From positions 91,642-155,641 of the forward strand of contig NZ_CABPSQ010000012.1 in assembly GCF_902459775.1 (NCBI RefSeq): 64,000 nucleotides of DNA. Reading direction: 5' to 3'. Position numbers and translations under genes: made by a program. This stretch comes from Pandoraea captiosa (GTDB taxonomy: Bacteria; Pseudomonadota; Gammaproteobacteria; Burkholderiales; Burkholderiaceae). Shown piece by piece: positions 35,719 to 45,086 of the stretch (within the stretch, counting starts at the first letter, position 1; each line of letters opens with the position of its first letter). The notes under the pieces were generated by a model, which was not told the DNA's origin, made no database searches, and was given only the letters and a program-made list of their open reading frames with translations.

Positions 35719-37251
35719 ATGCGCCTCGCACCACTACTCGCCTGTTGGGGCGTGACGCTCATATTCTGCGCCGTACCCGATGCGATGGCCCGGCCTCACG
35801 CCGGATGGCGCAGACCATGGCGCGCGTGGGCTCTGCTATGGGTGGTGACGACGCTGCTGTTCGTCCTGTTTTTCTATGCCTTCGCTCGCCCGATCTTTGC
35901 CGCCGGTGTGACGCTAGGACTGGTCGGGGTGATGGCCGGCGTCAGCAATGCGAAGCATGCATCGCTACGCGAACCGTTCGTCTTCACGGATCTGAGCCTG
36001 TTTGCGCAACTCTTCGCGCATCCACGTTTGTATCTGCCATTCCTGAGCCGCGGAACGGTTGTCACGTTCGTTGCTGGTGCGTCGATACTCATCTCGGCGG
36101 TTTTGATCGAACCGACCATCTCCCGGCCCGGCGTCACATCGACAATCGCGATGCTTGGTCTGTGCTTGACGTTGGCCGCGGTTCTCGCCAACGGAATGAG
36201 GCTTACCCTGCACGCGAGCGATGACGTTCGCGCCAACGGTTTCACGGCCACGTTCGTCGCCTACCTGATTAACGGCTGGCGTCCTTCGACCTTCGCTCGC
36301 GTTGCCGAGGCGCTCGCCAGCGGACCGCATGCCACCGGGCATGCGCGCGGTACGCACCCCGACGTCGTCGTGATTCAGAGCGAGTCTTTCTTCGATGCAC
36401 GCACGCTGCATCCGTCGATACGTCCGTCGGTACTGCAACATTTCGACACCGCTCGTATGCAGAGTACGCAATACGGCGACCTCACGGTACCGGCATGGGG
36501 TGCCAATACGATGCGAACCGAGTTCGCGCTGCTCACCGGGGTCGATGAGTCTGCCTTGGGGTATGGACGCTTCTATCCGTACGTTTTCGTGCGACGAGCT
36601 GCCACATCGCTGGCGTCCTGGTTCTCCCGCGGCGGCTATCGCACCACTGCGCTGCACCCCTATTACGTCGACTTCTTTGGACGGGATCGCGTGCTTCCGC
36701 TGCTCGGCTTCGCCGCGTTCGAGGGCATCGAGCATTTCGGCGATGCGCCGCGCGCAGGCACATACGTGAGCGACGCCGCGCTGGCCGACGCGATCGTGGC
36801 ACGGCTCCGCGTTGCCGACCTCGATGATCGCGCTTCGCCCCAATTCATCTTCGCCATGTCGATGGAAAACCACGGCCCGCTGCATCTCGAAACGGTTGCT
36901 GCCGGTGAGTCGTCCGCGTGGCATGAACTCGGCGATGATGCGCAATGGCGTGACCTCACCGCTTACTTACGACACCTCAAGAGCGCCGACGACATGATCG
37001 GGCGCCTGCTCAACTATCTGCGCACACGACAGCGCGAAACGGTGCTCTGCTTTTACGGGGACCATGTGCCCGCCCTTGGCCACGTCTTTGACGCATTGGG
37101 TCAGGCCCCAGCACGAAGCCAGTACTTCATATGGCGAAATTTCGGCGATATCGATGCCACGCAAGCATCCATCGATGTCGTGCAACTCGGCATGGCCGTC
37201 AGGCATGCCTTGCGAGCCGGGCGACGCCAGATCGCGGCGTCAGGTCTCTGA
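35719..37251 (+). CDS. LTA-synthase-like phosphoglycerol/phosphoethanolamine transferase (rkpI/wcbQ-like)
   Basis: 510 residues. Four to five membrane segments in the first ~180 residues precede a periplasmic alkaline-phosphatase-superfamily domain. Metal and nucleophile motifs are present: VVIQSESFFDAR, WGANTMRTEFALLTG (Thr nucleophile position) and CFYGDHVPALG. LtaS-family enzymes move phosphoglycerol from phosphatidylglycerol to an acceptor; others move phosphoethanolamine. In this set it may decorate the dedicated capsule lipid with a phospho-headgroup. It starts at the base after the SDR stop and ends 3 bp before the PKS reading frame. Confidence 0.87.
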   Translation: MRLAPLLACWGVTLIFCAVPDAMARPHAGWRRPWRAWALLWVVTTLLFVLFFYAFARPIFAAGVTLGLVGVMAGVSNAKHASLREPFVFTDLSLFAQLFAHPRLYLPFLSRGTVVTFVAGASILISAVLIEPTISRPGVTSTIAMLGLCLTLAAVLANGMRLTLHASDDVRANGFTATFVAYLINGWRPSTFARVAEALASGPHATGHARGTHPDVVVIQSESFFDARTLHPSIRPSVLQHFDTARMQSTQYGDLTVPAWGANTMRTEFALLTGVDESALGYGRFYPYVFVRRAATSLASWFSRGGYRTTALHPYYVDFFGRDRVLPLLGFAAFEGIEHFGDAPRAGTYVSDAALADAIVARLRVADLDDRASPQFIFAMSMENHGPLHLETVAAGESSAWHELGDDAQWRDLTAYLRHLKSADDMIGRLLNYLRTRQRETVLCFYGDHVPALGHVFDALGQAPARSQYFIWRNFGDIDATQASIDVVQLGMAVRHALRAGRRQIAASGL

Positions 37252-37254
37252 ATC

Positions 37255-40200
37255 ATGAGTGAAACAATGAACACCCAATTTGCAATTGTCGGCATGGCAT
37301 GTCGCTTTCCCGGCGGAGTGGATTCTCCCGAGGCGTTCTGGGAACTGCTGCGTTCGGAGCGAGACGCTGTCACCGAAGTCCCCGTCGAGCGATTTGGCAC
37401 GGAGTTCTATCGCCATCCGTCGAAACGAGAACCCGGCAAGAGCTATACGTTTGCAGCAGGTGTGCTCGATGATGTCGCGGGTTTTGACGCTGCATTTTTC
37501 GGCATCTCTCCGCGTGAAGCGACGCAAATGGACCCGCAGCAACGACTCCTGCTGGAGCTGTCGTGGGAAGCGTTCGAGGATGCGGGCGTTCGCCCCGTCG
37601 ACATGAAAGGGCGCAACTGCGCCGTCTATGTCGGTGTCGCCAGCACCGATTACGGCAGTCGCAGCATGGACGACCTGAATTCCGTCGATCCGTACTCCGC
37701 GACCGGCAACACCACCAGTATTGCGTCCAATCGTGTGTCGTATCTGTTCGACCTGCGCGGCCCAAGTATGTCCGTCGATACCGCGTGCTCGTCCTCGCTC
37801 GTCGCCTTGCACCAGGCATGCCGTACGCTCGCATCCGGCGAAGCGGAAATGGCGCTCGCGGGTGGCGTCAACCTGCTGCTTCACCCATTCGGGTTCGTGA
37901 GTTTCTCGAAAGCATCGATGCTTTCGCCCACAGGACGGTGCCGGGCATTTGACGCATCCGGCGACGGCTACGTTCGATCCGAAGGCGGCGCGTTGGTCCT
38001 GCTCAAGACGTTGGAGCGCGCGCTCGCCGATGGCGACATTATTCATGCGGTCATCGCAGGATCGGCTGTCAATTCGGATGGATACACACAAGGCGGCATC
38101 AGCGTGCCGGGGGCGGCAACGCAGGCCGCGTTGCTCGAACAGGTCTACCGGCGCGCGGAAGTCGATCCCGCCACGGTCGACTATATCGAGGCACACGGTA
38201 CCGGTACGGCCGTCGGCGACCCGATCGAGATGCGTGCCCTGCTGCAGGTCGCAGGCCGAGGGCGAGACGCTTCCCATCCTTTGCTCGTCGGTTCGGTCAA
38301 AACGAACATCGGTCACCTGGAGACCGCATCGGGTATGGCGGGTCTGTTCAAAGCCATACTTAGCCTGAAACACCGTGCCGTGCCGCGCACGCTGCATTTC
38401 ACAACCCCCAATCCGAATATCGATTTCGGAGAGGGCCGGATGCGCGTCGTCGATCGCTTCACGCCACTCAAGCAGGGCGAAGACACGTTGACTGTCGGCG
38501 TCAACTCGTTTGGTTTCGGCGGCACCAATGCACACGTCGTGCTTCGCAGTGCGCCCACGCAACGCACCGTGGACACCGTCCACGACACGCCGCTGCCCCA
38601 CGCGCCTCCTCTCGCCCCGTTGATGCTGACCGCCCGCACACCTGCCGCGATTTCGGCAATGGCCGCGCGCTATCTGGAGAAACTTGAGCGCGGCGTTTCC
38701 TGGCAAGCGCTGGCCGCAGGGGCGGCACAACATCGCCAGTGGCTGGAACATCGTGCCATCGTCGCCCCGGCGGATGTTCAGGCAGGCCTGGTCGCGTTGC
38801 GGACCTTGTCTGTGCCGGGCGAGCGCCGCCAGGTCGCGGACGTCATCCTGGGCGAAGCCACATCAGGTGAACGGCCGGCTGTGCTCGTCTTCTCCGGGAA
38901 CGGTGCGCAGTGGGAAGGGATGGGTCGAGAACTCATCGCTCAGGACGCAGTCTTTCGTGCAGCATGCGAATCGGTCGATTCGCTGTGGTGCGACCTCGGA
39001 GAAGCTTCGCTATTGCCGATGCTTCGCAGCGGGGTCGGTGCCGACGCGCTCGCCGCCACAGAAGTCGCCCAACCCCTGCTGTTCATGATGCAGGTCGGGA
39101 TCGTGCGTGTACTGGAAGCAAGAGGTGTTCAATTCGACACCTGTGTGGGTCATAGCGTCGGTGAGGTCGCCGCAGCTTGGGCCGGGGGGCAGCTGAGCCT
39201 CGCACAGGCCGTGCGGGTCATACGAGAACGTAGTCAGGCACAAGCATTGACGCGAGGCAGTGGTCGTATGGCCGCTGCGGGCATCTCCGCCGATCAGGCA
39301 ACGGCACTCATTGCCCGTTTGGGACTCTCCGGTCGAATCGAAATCGCAGGGATCAACAGTCCGCAATCGGTCACGCTCGCGGGTGACCTGCAAGCCCTCT
39401 CGATGCTTGGCGACACGATTCAGGCACAAGACGACTTCTTCCAGTTGCTGGGTCTCGACTACGCATTTCACAGTCGCCAGATGGACCCGATTCGCGCGCG
39501 TATCGAAGCGCGACTCGACGGTCTCGAGCCTTCGCGGGGCACCCGTCGGTTTGTGTCGACGGTGACCGGCCAGACGTGCGATGGCCGTTCGCTCACTGCA
39601 GACTACTGGTGGCGCAATGTCCGAGAACCGGTGCGATTCGCAGATGCCATTTCCCACATCGCCGCTGAGGCACCGAGGGTGTTTTGCGAAATCGGGCCGC
39701 ATGCGATATTGCGCACCTATGTCGAACAGACACTCGCTGCCGGACAATACGCCGGGCGTGCGACGGGGGTACTCAAGCGACAGCGCGACGGCGCCTTGGC
39801 CCTCGCCCACGGTGTACTCGCATGCGTTGCACTTGGCGCACGCGTGGACACCCGCCGCTTTGCGCCGCCGGTGGCGGGCACTGCGCGCGTACCGTTGCCC
39901 GGTTACGCCTGGCAGCGCGAACACTATTGGCTTACGCCAAGCCCCGAGGCATACAACCTCGTTAATCGCAGACGAGAGCACCCATTGCTCGGCTATCGGT
40001 TGCGCGAGCACACCCTGGCCTGGGGCAACCAGATTGATCCCACCCGGCTCCCGCTGCTTTCCGATCACGTCGTTGACGGTGCTATTGCGTTCCCCGGCGT
40101 GGGCTACGTCGAAATGGCGATGGCCGCGGCACGCGAGCACTTCGGTGTAGAAAGCTGTGCGCTCGACAACGTCGAAATCCATCTCCCGCTCGTATTTCAC

Positions 40201-43200
40201 GAAGCCCGCGCCAAGCGCGTGCGCTGCATCGTGGATCCCGACAGCGGCTACTTCACGATCGAGACGCGCGAGCGCATGACAGATGAGCCCTACACGCTCA
40301 ATGCAAGCGGACGATTGCTCGCAAGCGGCACCACGCTCACGGACGACAGCACCGTTCCCGCCGTATGGCTCGATGCCATGCTGGCGCGACCGGCCATTGC
40401 AGGCAATGAACTCTATGAACGGACCGCCACTATCGGGCTGACATATGGCAGCGCGTTTCGTTGGGTGACGTCGGTACGCGTGCACGGGGACGTGGCATTG
40501 TCCGAAGTGGCAATGCCCGAGGGACTGGCGGAAGCGGCTACGCCCTCCGATGCATTCGTTCTGCATCCTGCGTTAATGGACAGCGGCCTGCACGCGCTGT
40601 TCGTGCTGCTGTCCGATGCCAGCGAAAACCTCGATCGGAGCGCCTACGTGCCGGTTCAGTTCGGTCGCGTTGACTATCTTTGCGAAGCACCGGTGCATTA
40701 CGTCGTCGCGCGTGTGGAGCGACGCAATCCGCATTCCGCCGTCGCCTCTTTCGAATTTGTCGATGCCAGCCGACGCATCGTCGCGCGACTGGCCAACTGT
40801 CGCTTCAGGCGTGTCGATCTGATCGGCAGACGCCAACAGGCCCCGTCGCGCTTTACCTTTTTTGCGTCGCCACAACCACTTCTCGCTCAGCGCCAGGCGA
40901 CAGCACTACCTGCACCGGCAGAACTCGCAGCCTCTGCTGCATCAAGTACACAGGCCAACTTGTCTGGCGCACGTCGCGAGACGCATTTGACCGAGGTGCT
41001 CCCTCTTCTGGACATCCTCGCCAGCGGCTACGCGCTTGCTGCACTGGAATCCGTCGATGCCTTCGGTGCAGGGCACGCTCAGGCCGCCGCGCATCGTCCC
41101 CGACTGTATCGGGCGCTGGTTCGCATGCTCGTCGAAGACGAACTGGCCGAAGTGGCGGACGGACAGTTGTTGAAGAACGTCGGGATGTGCGCAGAGCTTC
41201 CGCCGACCGACGAACTTTGGCGTTCCGTGCTCGCGCAATCCCCGGCGCACGTCGCCGAGCTAAGTCTGCTTGCCACCGGTGGCAAGCGGCTCGGCGTAGC
41301 ACTTCGCGCTGAACTAGACGGAGAGACGCCCGGCAGAATATCCGCCACATCTGCAGCACTGGCGGAGCACTGGCGCGATGCGTCTCCCACGTGGGCATAC
41401 GCCAATAGCTGGCTCGCGAGCTGTATCGAAACCGCGGTGCAAAGCTGGCCGCACCGACGGCGCCTTCGCGTGCTGGAAGTCGCATCTCCCGCGCACGAGC
41501 AGGTGCGCCCGCTCGACGCCCACGTGTCCCTCGCGCGATGCGACCGCACCCTTGCAGGCGCTGCCACGCAAATCCATGGCTTCGAAGCCTCGGACCGGGC
41601 CGAAGTGCGGCTCGCGACGCTCGTCCGAGATGGCGAGTACAGACTGGACGTCGGTTCAGGCAACGCAACGCCCTGCTATGACATGATCGTCATCGGTCCA
41701 CAGATGGGCGCCTGGCGCCAGGCCAACCTGATCGCCTGCGACGCGGAGTCCGCACCTGATCCGCATCTCGCCTCTGCGCCTCGCCTGCTCGCCGCCGCCC
41801 GCCGCTGGCTCGCGCCGGGTGGGTTGCTCGTGATGGCGCAACCGGTGCATGCCCGCATTTCTGAAATTGTCTTTGATACCGATAAAACCGAAGTCGCATC
41901 AGTCGCACAATGGCAGTACTGGCTCAACGAAGCAGGCTTCCGTGATGTCGAAGTCCATCGCGAAGCCAATCTCGACCTCGAAGGCTCGCCTGTCATGTTC
42001 GCAGCGCGCGCCGGGCAGGGCATGTCCGAATCCCGTACGCCCGACGCAGCATCGCCGGATGGCGAGACGACGGGTCATTGGTTGATCGTATCCGCACAGG
42101 CCGGCAACGACCTGGCCGCTGCGGTGAGCGCGACGTTGGTCTCGCGGGGACATCGAACGCTCTCGGTCTCGCCCGCCACATTGGCAGATGCTTTGGCGAA
42201 TGCGCCGACCGGGATCTCGGTCAACATCGCCTTCGTTGCGCCGTCGCCGACGGTCGGGGCGGCGAACGAACAGGACGATGACGTCGACGGTGACGCTCTA
42301 CTGCGTGCACAATCGCACGGCCCGCTTGCACTGACGCATTGCGTTCGCGAGATGGTAAGTGCATCGGGCAGTGTCAACGCACGCGCCATTCATCTTTGGA
42401 TCGTGACGCAAGGGGCTGCACCGGTCGTCGTCCCTGCGGACGAATCGGACGAATCGGACGAATCGGACGAATCGCATGCGTGCCCCGAGCAGAGCACGTT
42501 GTGGGGGCTCGGGCGCGTGATCGCCAACGAACATCCCGAATGGCGCCCCCGCGTGGTCGATGTCCGTGTCGCCGACAACACGCGCGCCGAGCGTCTGGTC
42601 GACGAATTTCTGGGAAATAGCGCTGAAGAGGAGATCATTCTGACCTCTCGGGAACGCTATGTGACGCGTATGCTTGGCGCCGCAGTGGCCGAGCAGCGGG
42701 AAGGGGCGACAGATGAATCGCCTTTGCTGTCCATTCCGGCCGTCGACGTCTCTCTCGGCTTCGAGGCGCCCGGTTCGCTGCGCAATCTCAAATGGCTTGC
42801 ACGTCCGGCGCGCTCCCTGGGGGATGACGAGGTGGAGATTTCTCCTCGTGCCACCGGCCTGAACTTCCGCGACGTGATGTACGCGATGGGCGTTCTGTCG
42901 GACGAGGCTGTGGAGAACGGGTTTGCCGGCGCAACCGTCGGCATGGAAGTCTCTGGCGTAGTCACCCGCGTCGGGCGCAATGTCACCAACGTGAAACTTG
43001 GCGATGCCGTCCTTGGATTTGCCAGCGGGGCGTTCGCCAACCGGGTACTGACGCCATCCAATGCCGTCGCTACGATCCCGGGCGGGCTGACTTTCGAGGA
43101 AGCGGCCACCATCCCGACGGCCTTCTTCACCGCATGGTATGCGCTTAACGAACTGGCGCGCGTTCGGCGCGGCGAGCGTGTGCTGGTTCATGGTGGCGCA

Positions 43201-45018
43201 GGCGGTGTCGGGATCGCCGCAACGCAACTGGCGAAATATCTCGGTGCCGAGGTGTTCGCCACGGCAGGCAGCGAAGAGAAGCGGGATTTCGTCCGACTAT
43301 TGGGCGCAGATCACGTTTTCGATTCTCGAAGCCTGCGCTTTGCGGACGATATTCGTACCCGAACGCAGGGCGCAGGCGTCGACGTCGTGCTCAACTCGCT
43401 CGCCGGGGAGGCTATGGTTCGGGGAATCGATGCGCTGCGCCCGTTCGGCAGATTCCTGGAACTCGGCAAGCGCGATTTTTACGAGAACACGCGCGTCGGC
43501 CTGAGGCCGTTCCGCAACAACATCAGCTACTTCGGCATCGACGCCGATCAGTTGATGAACGTGCAGCCGGAACTGACCGCGCGCCTGTTCAGCGAGCTCA
43601 TCAACCTGTTCGAGACGGGTGTCCTCCACCCGTTGCCCTATCGCGCCTTCCCGGCAGCACAGGCGGAAACGGCTTTCCGCTACATGCAGCAAGCGCGTCA
43701 GATCGGCAAAGTGCTGATCACGTATCCGCATGGAACCCCGGCGCCTGCCCCGGGCCGGGTGCCCTCGACACCGCTCGCGCTCTCACCGGACGCCACCTGG
43801 CTGATCGCCGGCGGTACGGGCGGCCTCGGTCTTGCGACGGCCATGCGATGGATTGCGCGAGGCGCGCGACATATCGTTCTGGCCAGCCGAAGCGGTCAGA
43901 TTTCCGCGCACATGCGTGATGCCCTCGACGACCTTGTGGCAAGAACCGGTGCGACCGTCGAGACAGTGACATGCGACATCGCGTCGTCAGCACAAGTCGA
44001 GGCCTTGGTGACGTCGTTGACGCAGCGGCCAAATCCGCTACGTGGTGTGGTCCATTCGGCCATGGTGATCGACGACGGACTGGTGCGTAACCTGGACGAC
44101 GAGCGTTTCCTCTCCGTTCTGTCGCCGAAGGTCGCAGGCGCCTGGAATCTGCATCGTGCGACACGCTCGGTCCCGCTTGAGCACTTTGTCGTCTATTCGT
44201 CTGCGACCACCTTCCTCGGCAATCCGGGACAAGCGAGTTATGTCGCGGCGAATACGTTCCTGGAGTCGCTCGTGGCTCGACGCCGTGCGCTCGGGTTACC
44301 TGGGACCTGCATGGCCTGGGGGCCCATCGAAGACGTCGGTTTTCTTGCTCGCAACGCCACCACACGTGAAGCGTTGCAATCGCGCATCGGCGGGAACTCG
44401 ATTACGTCGGACGAAGCATTGCTAGCGCTCGAATCCGCCTTGGTTCGAGGCGTATATGGGGAGGCAGTGGTCCGATTGGACTGGCGCACCGTGGCACGTG
44501 GGATGCCCGCTGCGCGAGCGCAACGCTACGTCGACCTGGCTCCCGGTCGCCTCGACGACAACACGGGCGACGGTACAGACACGCTGCACGCTCAGGTCAG
44601 GTCACTGCCTCAGGCTCAAGCGTGTTCGCTGGTAGAAAACGCATTGCAAGGTCACATCGCTCGGATTTTGCATATGTCCCCGGACAACGTCGAACTCGAT
44701 CGCTCGGTCATCGACATGGGAATGGACTCGCTAATGGGCATTGAGCTCGGCATGGCCGTCCAGGAAACGTTCGGCGTGAAGTTGTCGGTCATGGCGATTA
44801 CCGAGGGCGCCACGATCAGCGGATTGGCGCAAACGATCATGCATGCCATACGTGGCAACGCCGGGGCGTTGCACGACGACGAGAGTCACGGTGTCGCCGA
44901 TCAGGTGACGGCGATGTTCAACCGACATGCCATGCAGCAACCGGACGAGGTCGCTGCCACTGTGGCAGCGACGCTGGGGCAGAACGCGGCGGCCCAGCGA
45001 CGAATTAACGTTGCATGA
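37255..45018 (+). CDS. Single-module type I PKS/fatty acid synthase (rkpA/wcbR-like)
   Basis: 2587 residues, largest gene here. KS ~5-430: DTACSSSL Cys178, EAHGTGT His314, NIGHLE His354. AT ~540-840: GHSVGEVA Ser634, YAFHSR His739. DH ~905-1195: HVVDGAIAFP His938, HPALMDSGL Asp1109. A degenerate methyltransferase-like region ~1280-1560, where the SAM loop reads VLEVASPAHEQ. ER ~1825-2140: HGGAGGVGIAA. KR ~2175-2420: GGTGGLG, Ser2316, Tyr2329. ACP ~2460-2540: GMDSLMG with Ser2492. The order KS-AT-DH-(psi-MT)-ER-KR-ACP is that of a fully reducing iterative PKS or animal FAS. There is no thioesterase; release is likely by the next gene. Start may be 37267 (MNTQFA) rather than 37255. Confidence 0.95.
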   Translation: MSETMNTQFAIVGMACRFPGGVDSPEAFWELLRSERDAVTEVPVERFGTEFYRHPSKREPGKSYTFAAGVLDDVAGFDAAFFGISPREATQMDPQQRLLLELSWEAFEDAGVRPVDMKGRNCAVYVGVASTDYGSRSMDDLNSVDPYSATGNTTSIASNRVSYLFDLRGPSMSVDTACSSSLVALHQACRTLASGEAEMALAGGVNLLLHPFGFVSFSKASMLSPTGRCRAFDASGDGYVRSEGGALVLLKTLERALADGDIIHAVIAGSAVNSDGYTQGGISVPGAATQAALLEQVYRRAEVDPATVDYIEAHGTGTAVGDPIEMRALLQVAGRGRDASHPLLVGSVKTNIGHLETASGMAGLFKAILSLKHRAVPRTLHFTTPNPNIDFGEGRMRVVDRFTPLKQGEDTLTVGVNSFGFGGTNAHVVLRSAPTQRTVDTVHDTPLPHAPPLAPLMLTARTPAAISAMAARYLEKLERGVSWQALAAGAAQHRQWLEHRAIVAPADVQAGLVALRTLSVPGERRQVADVILGEATSGERPAVLVFSGNGAQWEGMGRELIAQDAVFRAACESVDSLWCDLGEASLLPMLRSGVGADALAATEVAQPLLFMMQVGIVRVLEARGVQFDTCVGHSVGEVAAAWAGGQLSLAQAVRVIRERSQAQALTRGSGRMAAAGISADQATALIARLGLSGRIEIAGINSPQSVTLAGDLQALSMLGDTIQAQDDFFQLLGLDYAFHSRQMDPIRARIEARLDGLEPSRGTRRFVSTVTGQTCDGRSLTADYWWRNVREPVRFADAISHIAAEAPRVFCEIGPHAILRTYVEQTLAAGQYAGRATGVLKRQRDGALALAHGVLACVALGARVDTRRFAPPVAGTARVPLPGYAWQREHYWLTPSPEAYNLVNRRREHPLLGYRLREHTLAWGNQIDPTRLPLLSDHVVDGAIAFPGVGYVEMAMAAAREHFGVESCALDNVEIHLPLVFHEARAKRVRCIVDPDSGYFTIETRERMTDEPYTLNASGRLLASGTTLTDDSTVPAVWLDAMLARPAIAGNELYERTATIGLTYGSAFRWVTSVRVHGDVALSEVAMPEGLAEAATPSDAFVLHPALMDSGLHALFVLLSDASENLDRSAYVPVQFGRVDYLCEAPVHYVVARVERRNPHSAVASFEFVDASRRIVARLANCRFRRVDLIGRRQQAPSRFTFFASPQPLLAQRQATALPAPAELAASAASSTQANLSGARRETHLTEVLPLLDILASGYALAALESVDAFGAGHAQAAAHRPRLYRALVRMLVEDELAEVADGQLLKNVGMCAELPPTDELWRSVLAQSPAHVAELSLLATGGKRLGVALRAELDGETPGRISATSAALAEHWRDASPTWAYANSWLASCIETAVQSWPHRRRLRVLEVASPAHEQVRPLDAHVSLARCDRTLAGAATQIHGFEASDRAEVRLATLVRDGEYRLDVGSGNATPCYDMIVIGPQMGAWRQANLIACDAESAPDPHLASAPRLLAAARRWLAPGGLLVMAQPVHARISEIVFDTDKTEVASVAQWQYWLNEAGFRDVEVHREANLDLEGSPVMFAARAGQGMSESRTPDAASPDGETTGHWLIVSAQAGNDLAAAVSATLVSRGHRTLSVSPATLADALANAPTGISVNIAFVAPSPTVGAANEQDDDVDGDALLRAQSHGPLALTHCVREMVSASGSVNARAIHLWIVTQGAAPVVVPADESDESDESDESHACPEQSTLWGLGRVIANEHPEWRPRVVDVRVADNTRAERLVDEFLGNSAEEEIILTSRERYVTRMLGAAVAEQREGATDESPLLSIPAVDVSLGFEAPGSLRNLKWLARPARSLGDDEVEISPRATGLNFRDVMYAMGVLSDEAVENGFAGATVGMEVSGVVTRVGRNVTNVKLGDAVLGFASGAFANRVLTPSNAVATIPGGLTFEEAATIPTAFFTAWYALNELARVRRGERVLVHGGAGGVGIAATQLAKYLGAEVFATAGSEEKRDFVRLLGADHVFDSRSLRFADDIRTRTQGAGVDVVLNSLAGEAMVRGIDALRPFGRFLELGKRDFYENTRVGLRPFRNNISYFGIDADQLMNVQPELTARLFSELINLFETGVLHPLPYRAFPAAQAETAFRYMQQARQIGKVLITYPHGTPAPAPGRVPSTPLALSPDATWLIAGGTGGLGLATAMRWIARGARHIVLASRSGQISAHMRDALDDLVARTGATVETVTCDIASSAQVEALVTSLTQRPNPLRGVVHSAMVIDDGLVRNLDDERFLSVLSPKVAGAWNLHRATRSVPLEHFVVYSSATTFLGNPGQASYVAANTFLESLVARRRALGLPGTCMAWGPIEDVGFLARNATTREALQSRIGGNSITSDEALLALESALVRGVYGEAVVRLDWRTVARGMPAARAQRYVDLAPGRLDDNTGDGTDTLHAQVRSLPQAQACSLVENALQGHIARILHMSPDNVELDRSVIDMGMDSLMGIELGMAVQETFGVKLSVMAITEGATISGLAQTIMHAIRGNAGALHDDESHGVADQVTAMFNRHAMQQPDEVAATVAATLGQNAAAQRRINVA
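42439..42474 (+). repeat. In-frame 9-bp tandem repeat (Asp-Glu-Ser) x4 in the PKS
   Basis: gacgaatcg occurs four times with no mismatch, encoding DESDESDESDES at about residues 1729-1740, in the linker before the ER domain. Identical copies suggest recent expansion by slippage. Confidence 0.9.
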
Positions 45019-45086
45019 TTTGCCCGGCCCGAAGATGCCGGCAATGCAACGAATAACGAGATACATAATCAGTCACGGGGATAACC

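Noticed and set aside
39010-40566. 518-codon minus-strand frame
   Set aside because: Antisense shadow within the PKS AT-DH region.
37255-45018. PKS as part of a secreted antibiotic or toxin cluster
   Set aside because: One module, no thioesterase, no NRPS, tailoring or resistance genes, and coupling to kpsS and capsule export genes argue for a capsule lipid.
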